From NCBI GenBank assembly GCA_031291325.1, contig JARLJG010000050.1:62001-126000 (forward strand): a stretch of 64,000 nucleotides of DNA, in the 5' to 3' direction. The notes below the pieces were generated by a model that saw only the letters and a program-made list of their open reading frames with translations, ran no database searches and had not been told where the DNA came from. The first letter of the stretch is position 1. Each line of letters opens with the position of its first letter. A program made the position numbers and the translations under genes. Shown in pieces: positions 56,418-64,000 of this stretch. The stretch comes from Burkholderiaceae bacterium (GTDB lineage: Bacteria; Pseudomonadota; Gammaproteobacteria; Burkholderiales; Burkholderiaceae_D).

Positions 56418-56423
56418 TATAAT
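56418..56423 (+). promoter_or_regulatory. -10 element of argF
   Basis: A perfect TATAAT lies 55 bases before the argF ATG. No good -35 is seen 16-18 bases upstream, so the promoter may be weak or activator-dependent. Confidence 0.45.
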
Positions 56424-56441
56424 TAGAGAGCACCCACTATT

Positions 56442-56472
56442 CGGCGGCAGGCATAATCGTTGCCGCCGTTTT
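56442..56472 (+). terminator. Terminator-like hairpin in the argF leader
   Basis: CGGCGGCA (56442-56449) pairs perfectly with TGCCGCCG (56461-56468) over an 11-base loop and is followed by TTTTC. It ends only about 5 bases before the argF ATG and replaces the place where a ribosome site should be. It may end rsgA transcription, or act as an attenuator or translation block for argF. Confidence 0.65.
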
Positions 56473-56477
56473 CATTT

Positions 56478-57392
56478 ATGGCTATCAAACATTTTCTGCA
56501 AGTATCCGATTTCACGCTGGACGAGTATGACTACGTGATGGAACGCGCGCGCGTAATCAAGCGCAAGTTCAAGAATTACGAGCCTTACCACCCGTTGGTC
56601 GACCGCACGCTGGTGATGATCTTCGAAAAGCATTCGACCCGCACCCGCCTGTCGTTCGAGGGTGGCATGCAGCAACTGGGCGGCGCTGCGATCTACCTGA
56701 ACACGCGCGATAGCCAACTGGGGCGCGGCGAGCCGGTGGAAGACGCGGCGCAAGTGATGTCGCGCATGTGCGATGTCATCATGATCCGCACCTACGGCCA
56801 GGAAATCGTCGATCGCTTCGCCGCCCATTCGCGGGTGCCGGTCATCAATGGATTGACCAACGAACACCATCCCTGCCAAGTCTTGGCCGACGTCTTCACC
56901 TATATCGAGCATCGCGGGTCGCTGGCCGGCAAGACGGTTTCCTGGATCGGCGACGCCAACAATATGCTGTATTCGTGGCTGCAGGCGGCGCAGGTTTTCG
57001 GCTTCCATTTGAACGTGTCGACGCCGAAGGGCTACGATCTCGACGTGAAGCTGGTCGACCCGCACAACAAGAACTACACCTTGTTTGTCTCGCCGTCGGA
57101 TGCCTGCGAAGGCTCGCATCTGATTAATACCGATGTCTGGACCAGCATGGGTTACGAGCAGGAAAATGCCGCGCGGCTGAAAGCCTTCGACGGCTGGATC
57201 GTCGACGGCGAAAAAATGCGCCGCGCCGCGCCCGACGCGCTGTTCATGCATTGCCTGCCCGCGCATCGCGGCGAGGAAGTGGCCGCCGAAGTGATCGACG
57301 GCCCGCAATCGGTGGTGTGGGACGAAGCGGAAAACCGCCTGCATGTGCAAAAAGCCTTGCTCGAATATCTGGTGCTGGGACGGGTTGCGTAA
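56478..57392 (+). CDS. argF: Ornithine carbamoyltransferase
   Basis: Joins carbamoyl phosphate and ornithine to citrulline. 304 residues from ATG at 56478: carbamoyl-phosphate loop KHSTRTRLSFE (51-61), HHPCQVLADV and the ornithine/citrulline site MHCLPAHRGEEV. A TTG at 56460 in frame would start inside the hairpin stem and is unlikely. There is no Shine-Dalgarno; the leader hairpin takes its position. argG follows after 70 bases, so the two make a short arginine biosynthesis unit. CarAB, the source of carbamoyl phosphate, is at the left end of the window. Confidence 0.96.
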   Translation: MAIKHFLQVSDFTLDEYDYVMERARVIKRKFKNYEPYHPLVDRTLVMIFEKHSTRTRLSFEGGMQQLGGAAIYLNTRDSQLGRGEPVEDAAQVMSRMCDVIMIRTYGQEIVDRFAAHSRVPVINGLTNEHHPCQVLADVFTYIEHRGSLAGKTVSWIGDANNMLYSWLQAAQVFGFHLNVSTPKGYDLDVKLVDPHNKNYTLFVSPSDACEGSHLINTDVWTSMGYEQENAARLKAFDGWIVDGEKMRRAAPDALFMHCLPAHRGEEVAAEVIDGPQSVVWDEAENRLHVQKALLEYLVLGRVA

Positions 57393-57432
57393 TCGCGCGA
57401 CCCCGCGACCAATACCCGAAGCGGCTTGCTAA

Positions 57433-58797
<1,365 letters not shown>

Positions 58798-58832
58798 ATC
58801 AGTTGCGCGCTGTTCGTGCGCATGAAACGATG

Positions 58833-58858
58833 ACGGCCCCGATAATTGGGGCCGTTTC
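58833..58858 (+). terminator. Rho-independent terminator of argG
   Basis: ACGGCCCC (58833-58840) pairs perfectly with GGGGCCGT (58848-58855) over a 7-base loop, followed by TTTC. It begins 35 bases after the argG stop and may also serve the convergent azoR gene. Confidence 0.8.
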
Positions 58859-58881
58859 TACATCAACTTCGGTGCAGCAAA

Positions 58882-59499
58882 TTACGCGGCAAGCAACAAT
58901 TGGCCGATTTGCTGGTGCGCGTCGCCCATCGACTTGCTGCGCGCTTCCGGCCCCATCGCCAAGCCTTCGGCGCGAACAATGGTCACGTCGGTCACGCCGA
59001 CGAAACCCAGCACGACTTTCAGGTAATCTTCCTGGAAGTCCATCGCGCGCATTTGCTCGCTGGTCGAATAAGCGCCGCCGCGCGACGAGCCGATAATCAC
59101 TTTCTTGCCTCCGGCCAATCCGACCGGGCCGTTTTCGCCGTAGCGGAAGGTGCGTCCGACTTGCGCGATGCGATCGATCCACGCCTTCAATTGGGTCGGG
59201 ATCGAGAAGTTGTACATTGGCGCGCCGATCACGACGATGTCGGCGCCCAGGAATTCTTCCAGCAGGGTCTCGGTCAGTGCGGCTTCCGCCGTCTGCAGCG
59301 GATTCCATTGATCCGCAGGCGCAAAACGGGTGCCCAGGATTTCGGCCGACAAATGCGCCGGTGCATCGGCGGCGAGATCGCGGTAGGTGACTTGCAAGTC
59401 GGCATGCTTGGCGCGCAATTTCTGCACAATTTCCGCTGTCAGAACTCGCGAGGCCGAATTTTCGTTCAGTACGCTGGCATCCAGATGTAACAGTTTCAT
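58882..59499 (-). CDS. azoR: FMN-dependent NADH azoreductase
   Basis: A 205-residue flavodoxin-fold reductase of quinones and azo compounds. FMN contacts are in MKLLHLDASVL and NSASRVLTAE, GAPMYNFSIPTQLKAWID, and GSSRGGAYS. ATG at 59499 has AGGA upstream. It is divergent from a LysR-type gene, which probably regulates it. Confidence 0.93.
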   Translation of the reverse strand: MKLLHLDASVLNENSASRVLTAEIVQKLRAKHADLQVTYRDLAADAPAHLSAEILGTRFAPADQWNPLQTAEAALTETLLEEFLGADIVVIGAPMYNFSIPTQLKAWIDRIAQVGRTFRYGENGPVGLAGGKKVIIGSSRGGAYSTSEQMRAMDFQEDYLKVVLGFVGVTDVTIVRAEGLAMGPEARSKSMGDAHQQIGQLLLAA

Positions 59500-59672
59500 A
59501 GTCGTTTCCTTTGATAGGTGCGCAAATGCACCGTGGTATTTAGGTTGCTGTGCAAAGCAAAATGCTTTCCTTGCAGCGTCTCGGTCAATATACTGGAGCA
59601 ACGATGACTTGATAAGTCGCTGTTATTGCAACCAATCGTTCCATTTAAAGAACGATTATCAAACAATTGATA

Positions 59673-60626
59673 ATGGAACAAGATTTAAACGATCTCTATT
59701 TTTTTACCCAGGTAGTCGATAAAGGCGGCTTTGCCCCGGCCGGACGCGCGCTCGGCGTGCCTAAATCGCGGCTATCGCGCCGTATCGCCGCGTTGGAAGA
59801 ACGGCTCGGCGTGCGCCTGCTGCAGCGCACCTCGCGCAATTTCGCCGTTACCGAAATCGGCCAAGTGTACCTGCATCACTGCCTGGCGATGCTGAACGAA
59901 GCGCAGGCGGCGCAGGAAGCAATCGACCATTTGCACGCGGAACCGCGCGGCCAGATCCGCTTCAGTTGCCCGGTATTGGCTGCGCAAACGCTGATGTCCG
60001 GCCTGTTGGTCGAGTTCATGCACCTTTACCCGATGGTGTCGGTGCTGATGGAGGTGACCAATCGCCGCGTCGACGTGGTCGAGGAAGGCTTCGACCTGGC
60101 GATACGGGTGCGCAATGTGATGGAAGATTCAACCCTGGTCATGCGCTCGTTTGGCATGCAACAAGTGTCGCTGCTGGGCAGCCCGGCGTTGCTGGAGCGA
60201 CTCGGCCAACCCGCCCAGCCTGAAGACCTGTCGCGCTTCCCGTCGCTAAGCGTCACCTTTCGCGATAATCGCTACGTGTGGCAAATGAACGGCCCCGACG
60301 ACAAAACCTGCCGCATCGAACATACCCCCAGATTATTGGCCGACGATTTCTTCGTGGTGCGGGAAGTGGCGATTGCGGGACTCGGCTTGGCGGCGATACC
60401 GAATTTCCTCTGCCACGATGCGCTTTCGTCAGGAACATTGATCCATGTTTTGCCGCAATGGACATTTCCCGTTGCCAATCTGCACGCGGTATTTCCATCG
60501 CGCCGAGGCTTGGTGCCGGCGGTGCGCTGTTTTATCGATTTTCTTGCGAAACGCTTGCCGGAAGTCATCAAGGAAATTGAAGACGGCGCGTGTTGCAAAC
60601 GAAACCGCGCGCAAGCGCCGTTATAA
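59673..60626 (+). CDS. LysR-family transcriptional regulator
   Basis: A 317-residue LTTR: N-terminal winged HTH (FTQVVDKGGFAPAGRALGVP, RLSRRIAALEERLGVRLLQR) and a C-terminal periplasmic-binding-like effector domain (about 90-295). It resembles regulators that sit divergent to quinone or NADH-flavin reductases. ATG at 59673; a TTG at 59667 adds two residues. The 173-base gap with azoR should hold its operator; I could not pick out a single T-N11-A site with confidence. Confidence 0.92.
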   Translation: MEQDLNDLYFFTQVVDKGGFAPAGRALGVPKSRLSRRIAALEERLGVRLLQRTSRNFAVTEIGQVYLHHCLAMLNEAQAAQEAIDHLHAEPRGQIRFSCPVLAAQTLMSGLLVEFMHLYPMVSVLMEVTNRRVDVVEEGFDLAIRVRNVMEDSTLVMRSFGMQQVSLLGSPALLERLGQPAQPEDLSRFPSLSVTFRDNRYVWQMNGPDDKTCRIEHTPRLLADDFFVVREVAIAGLGLAAIPNFLCHDALSSGTLIHVLPQWTFPVANLHAVFPSRRGLVPAVRCFIDFLAKRLPEVIKEIEDGACCKRNRAQAPL

Positions 60627-60677
60627 TATCGCTCGCCGACTTACCATCCAACTTCAACAATACCGAAAGAACCCTGC

Positions 60678-60992
60678 ATGAGCACTCAATTCGACAATGT
60701 CTCCGTCGTCAAGCAAGCCAATATCTACTTCGATGGAAAATGCGTGTCGCACACGATCGTTTTCCCGGATGCCAGCAAGAAAACGCTGGGCGTGATCTTC
60801 CCGTCGCTGTTGAAATTCAATACCGGCGCGCCGGAAATCATGGAATTGAACGCCGGCACCTGCAAAATCCGCCTGCAAGGGGAAGATAACTGGACGACCT
60901 ATACCGCAGGCCAGACTTTCAACGTGCCAGGCAATTCCAGCTTCGATATCGAGACGGTCGAGACGTTGGATTACGTCTGCCATTTCGCCTAA
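60678..60992 (+). CDS. ppnP: Pyrimidine/purine nucleoside phosphorylase (DUF1255)
   Basis: A 104-residue cupin-fold phosphorylase of the PpnP/YaiE family that splits many nucleosides into base and ribose-1-phosphate. It has [20 protein letters not shown], the cupin strand [14 protein letters not shown] and [15 protein letters not shown] at 60678. Its last 4 bases overlap the murB stop tail to tail. Confidence 0.93.
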   Translation: MSTQFDNVSVVKQANIYFDGKCVSHTIVFPDASKKTLGVIFPSLLKFNTGAPEIMELNAGTCKIRLQGEDNWTTYTAGQTFNVPGNSSFDIETVETLDYVCHFA

Positions 60993-62017
60993 ATCAGGAC
61001 TGGCTCCGCTTCGAGCTGAACGCCGAAGCGGACCATCACATCGGCCTGGATTGCTTGCGCCAGCCGCCAAATCTCCGCGCCCGTAGCGCCGCCGCGATTG
61101 ACCAGCACCAAGGCCTGCTTTTCATACACGCCGGCAGCGCCAAGGTTGCGGCCCTTCCAGCCGCATTGATCGATCAGCCAACCGGCAGCCAGCTTGTAGC
61201 TGCCGTCCGGCTGCACGTAGCTGACCAGTTGCGGATGTTGCAGCAGCAGCGCATCGCGTTGCGCGGCAGGGATCAGTGGATTCTTGAAGAAGCTGCCGGC
61301 GTTCCCAATGACGGCGGGGTCGGGCAGCTTGCGCCGGCGGATTGCAATGACCGCATCGCTGATCTGGCGCGCGCTCGGTGTTGCAATCGCTCTCGATTCG
61401 AGTTCCTGCGCCAACTCGGTGTAGCGCGTATTCGGCTGCCAATTCCGGGGCAAGGCAAAGCTCACGTCGAGGATCACCGCGCGCTCGCGCATGCCGTGCT
61501 TGAAAATACTGTCGCGATAGGCAAACGCACATTCTGCGCGCGTCAGTGCAACGACCTCCCCGCTGTCGAAGTCGAACACGCGCACCGACTCGACGCATTG
61601 CTCGACTTCAGCCCCGTAGGCGCCGATATTCTGGATCGGCGCGGCGCCGACGCTGCCCGGTATCAGCGAAAGATTTTCCAGGCCGCCATAACCCTGCGCC
61701 AGCGTCCACAGCACGAAATCGTGCCAATTTTCGCCGGCGGCGGCCCGCACGATGGTTGCTTCGGCATCTTGCCGCACAACGGTGATGCCGCGCAATTGCA
61801 TCTGCAAAACCAGGCCGGGAAAATCGGCAGTCAGTAAAATATTGCTGCCGCCGCCCAATACCAGGCGCGGCAACTGGCGCAACAGCAGGTCATTGCGCAG
61901 CGCCGGCAACATCGACCAATCGCTCAGTTCCAGGTAGGAATGGGCGAGCGCATCGACGCCAAAGGTATTAAGATGACGCAGGGAAACGCCATGCTGGATC
62001 GGGAGATTTGAACTCAT
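60989..62017 (-). CDS. murB: UDP-N-acetylenolpyruvoylglucosamine reductase
   Basis: FAD/NADPH enzyme of peptidoglycan precursor synthesis. The 342-residue type I MurB has [15 protein letters not shown], the FAD loop [41 protein letters not shown] and proton-donor Ser in [14 protein letters not shown] at 62017 is chosen; the longer frame to 62080 reads through unlikely sequence. Confidence 0.95.
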   Translation of the reverse strand: MSSNLPIQHGVSLRHLNTFGVDALAHSYLELSDWSMLPALRNDLLLRQLPRLVLGGGSNILLTADFPGLVLQMQLRGITVVRQDAEATIVRAAAGENWHDFVLWTLAQGYGGLENLSLIPGSVGAAPIQNIGAYGAEVEQCVESVRVFDFDSGEVVALTRAECAFAYRDSIFKHGMRERAVILDVSFALPRNWQPNTRYTELAQELESRAIATPSARQISDAVIAIRRRKLPDPAVIGNAGSFFKNPLIPAAQRDALLLQHPQLVSYVQPDGSYKLAAGWLIDQCGWKGRNLGAAGVYEKQALVLVNRGGATGAEIWRLAQAIQADVMVRFGVQLEAEPVLI

Positions 62018-62186
62018 GGAGCGGCGATTATATACCGCGCGCAGCACCGAACGGCGGTTTTGCCCGCAGTTGACAAGCATAGGTAGGTTAGAATATAAGA
62101 TGGCTCAAAATGGTTAAAAATGGTTCAATTACAAAGCCGTCAAAAAAGCTCAAGTTTTGCTGCAAACTGTACACAGGAAATAATTC

Positions 62187-62672
62187 ATGCCTTCATTTGA
62201 CGTAGTATCCGAAGCCAACATCGTGGAAGTGAAAAACGCCAACGATCAGGCCAACAAGGAAATCTCGACCCGCTTCGATTTCAAAGGCAGCGACGCCCGC
62301 ATCGAGCAAAAAGAGCGCGAACTGACCGCGTTTGCCGATTCCGAATTCCAGTTGGGTCAAGTGCGCGACGTATTGACCGCAAAACTGGTCAAGCGCAACG
62401 TCGATGTGCGCTTCCTGGATATCGGCAAGGTCGAAAAGATCGGCGGCGACAAGGTCAAGCAAGTCATCAAGATCAAGAACGGCATCGAGTCGGATGCCGC
62501 CAAGAAAATCGTGCGTATCGTCAAGGACAGCAAAATGAAGGTGCAAGCCAGCATCCAGGGCGACGCCGTGCGCATTACCGGCGCCAAGCGCGACGATTTG
62601 CAAGCTGCGATGGCGCTGCTGCGCAAGGACGTAGCCGACTTACCGCTTGAATTCAATAATTTCCGCGATTAA
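62187..62672 (+). CDS. YajQ-family nucleotide-binding protein
   Basis: A 161-residue protein of two ferredoxin-like halves. It matches YajQ over its whole length ([57 protein letters not shown]). A Xanthomonas relative binds cyclic di-GMP and works with a transcription factor; whether this one does is not known. ATG at 62187 with AGGAAA upstream. The next gene follows after 20 bases. Confidence 0.92.
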   Translation: MPSFDVVSEANIVEVKNANDQANKEISTRFDFKGSDARIEQKERELTAFADSEFQLGQVRDVLTAKLVKRNVDVRFLDIGKVEKIGGDKVKQVIKIKNGIESDAAKKIVRIVKDSKMKVQASIQGDAVRITGAKRDDLQAAMALLRKDVADLPLEFNNFRD

Positions 62673-62692
62673 GCAGAATAGGCGCCGCAATC

Positions 62693-62983
62693 ATGCCCCG
62701 CTATAAATTTCAAGCTGGCGATAATGCCATCCCCGAGATTCCGTCGATGAATACACCGACAGTGATCGCCGACTATTACAAATCCGAGCTGGAAACCGGC
62801 TTTCCGAGGGTCATGCAAGCGATCGAGGCGTTGTGGGGATACAAGGAATTAAACGACTATTTCCGCAAGTTGATGATTAATAACGATAGCGGCGCCCGCG
62901 CCGGCTTCCCCAAGGAAGCGTGGGAAGAGATCGATATGCTGCACCATATCCATCAAGAACTCTTCCCCGATTGGAAGCAATAG
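62693..62983 (+). CDS. Small protein of unknown function
   Basis: A 96-residue soluble, helical protein (YYKSELETGFPRVMQAIEAL, FRKLMINNDSGARAGFPKEA, MLHHIHQELFPDW). There is no signal, membrane segment or known motif. The coding look is strong, with ATG at 62693 shortly after the YajQ gene on the same strand, so it is likely co-transcribed. I do not recognise a family with a known function. Confidence 0.75.
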   Translation: MPRYKFQAGDNAIPEIPSMNTPTVIADYYKSELETGFPRVMQAIEALWGYKELNDYFRKLMINNDSGARAGFPKEAWEEIDMLHHIHQELFPDWKQ

Positions 62984-63061
62984 CAGCAACGATTGCCCCA
63001 ACATTTGCGTCGAAATTTGCGTCGCCGGCATCGACGACGCAAATTGCATGTCCGTTAAGCT

Positions 63062-64000
63062 TTATTCTTCCGCACTATCCATCGCATCCGGCCCCAGCAG
63101 TAATTGCGCCGCCTCGCTCGGCAAGGCTTCCACCGATTTCAGCTTGCGCGACATCTGACGGCTGCGCATTTCGGCATTTTCGATATTTTTCGCTGCCCGT
63201 TCCAGCGTCAACTTGGTGGCCGACAACACGTCGCCGAACTTGCCGAATTCGGTCTTGACCGCGCCCAACACCTGCCACACCTCGGACGAGCGCTTTTCCA
63301 GCGCCAGCGTGCGAAAGCCCATTTGCAGGCTGTTCAACAACGCCGACAGCGTCGACGGCCCGGCGATGCTGATCCGGTGGAGGCGCTGCAATTCGTCGGC
63401 CAGGCCGGGGCGACGCATCACTTCTGCATACAAGCCTTCGGTCGGCAAGAACAGAATCGCAAAATCGGTGGTCAGCGGCGGCGACAGGTATTTCTCCGCA
63501 ATGGTCTTGGCTTCGCCGCGTATCGCCCGCTCCAGCTCGCGCCCGGCCAGCGCCACGCCTTCGGCATCGGCGCGTTCGGCGGCATCGACCAGCCGCTCGT
63601 ATTGTTCCTTGGGGAACTTGGCGTCGATCGGCATCCAGACCGGCGTCGCGCCGTCGTCCTGCCCCGGCAGCTTGATCGCAAATTCGACCCGTTCGCCGCT
63701 ACCGGGCACGGTCTCGACATTTTTCGCATACTGCTCGACCGTCAGCACCTGTTCCAGCAGCATTTCCAATTGCACTTCGCCCCAGGTGCCGCGCGTCTTG
63801 ACGTTGGTCAGCACGCGCTTCAAGTCGCCGACGCCGATGGCCAACTGCTGCATCTCGCCCAAGCCTTGATGCACCTTATCCAGACGATCCGAGACCAGCT
63901 TGAACGATTCGCCGAGGCGCTGCTCCAGCGTCGCATGCAATTTCTCATCGACCGTCTTGCGCATCTCTTCCAATCGCGCGCCGTTATCGGTCTGCAATTC
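63062..64000 (-). CDS. rmuC: DNA recombination protein RmuC, 5' end beyond window
   Basis: The frame is open at the right edge, so the N terminus, usually a membrane helix plus coiled coil, is missing. About 312 residues remain, starting within the coiled coil. The RmuC nuclease-like domain is clear: KTRGTWGEVQLEMLLEQVL, MPIDAKFPKEQYERLVDA, TTDFAILFLPTEGLYAEV and GPSTLSALLNSLQMGFRTLA. RmuC limits inverted-repeat recombination in E. coli. Confidence 0.95.
   Translation of the reverse strand, partial: ELQTDNGARLEEMRKTVDEKLHATLEQRLGESFKLVSDRLDKVHQGLGEMQQLAIGVGDLKRVLTNVKTRGTWGEVQLEMLLEQVLTVEQYAKNVETVPGSGERVEFAIKLPGQDDGATPVWMPIDAKFPKEQYERLVDAAERADAEGVALAGRELERAIRGEAKTIAEKYLSPPLTTDFAILFLPTEGLYAEVMRRPGLADELQRLHRISIAGPSTLSALLNSLQMGFRTLALEKRSSEVWQVLGAVKTEFGKFGDVLSATKLTLERAAKNIENAEMRSRQMSRKLKSVEALPSEAAQLLLGPDAMDSAEE

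Overview
The window looks like chromosomal DNA of a betaproteobacterium, most likely a member of the Burkholderiales near the Oxalobacteraceae. This is an inference from the GC-rich coding style, the long-form ArgG, the pstSCAB-phoU-phoB-phoR order next to ppk, the NlpC/P60, Orn, RsgA and PpnP neighbours, and the hairpin repeats built on TTCCCGCGAAGGCGGGAA. I see no rRNA, tRNA, CRISPR array, transposase or phage gene. Genes are dense and mostly housekeeping or catabolic.

Layout. 1-3558: carAB, leftward, carB cut by the left edge. 3559-7348: a repeat, a small GlcG/HbpS-type protein, a two-component-like receiver protein, an NlpC/P60 hydrolase and a patatin lipoprotein. 7439-17052: the phosphate block. 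pstS-pstC-pstA-pstB-phoU-phoB-phoR runs left, and ppk1-sixA runs right from a shared control region with a Pho box facing each way. 17078-22735: upp, then an olsB - LpxH/PlcP-like phosphoesterase - glycosyltransferase operon with a possible Pho box, an Ala/Lys-rich histone-H1-like protein, and ppx. 23085-27155: one 1356-residue alanine coiled-coil protein with a C-terminal membrane segment and a regular supra-repeat. 27343-31324: an aromatic-ring-type FAD monooxygenase, then a class III cyclase and a START-domain protein.

31363-44784: arginine degradation by the succinyltransferase route. astC-astA-astD-astB run together, then an amino-acid permease, a giant NAD-glutamate dehydrogenase, astE and a lone receiver protein. 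The pathway ends in glutamate, which the dehydrogenase can deaminate. 44872-45834: an EamA exporter with a terminator-like hairpin at its 5' end. 46042-50374: a probable lysine degradation operon (saccharopine/lysine dehydrogenase family, AmaB-type aldehyde dehydrogenase, DUF1338/HglS) with a divergent Lrp-type regulator. 50371-56290: small unknowns, srkA, a SEC-C protein, orn, an M48 protease, a pterin dehydratase and rsgA. 56478-58797: argF and argG. 58882-64000: azoR with a divergent LysR regulator, ppnP, murB, a YajQ protein, a small unknown and rmuC (cut by the right edge).

Three themes stand out: phosphate economy (pst-pho, polyphosphate make and break, possible phosphate-free lipid replacement), arginine/ornithine/lysine/glutamate metabolism (synthesis and degradation in one neighbourhood), and a dispersed hairpin repeat whose arms carry compensating changes. 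The least understood object is the giant coiled-coil protein.
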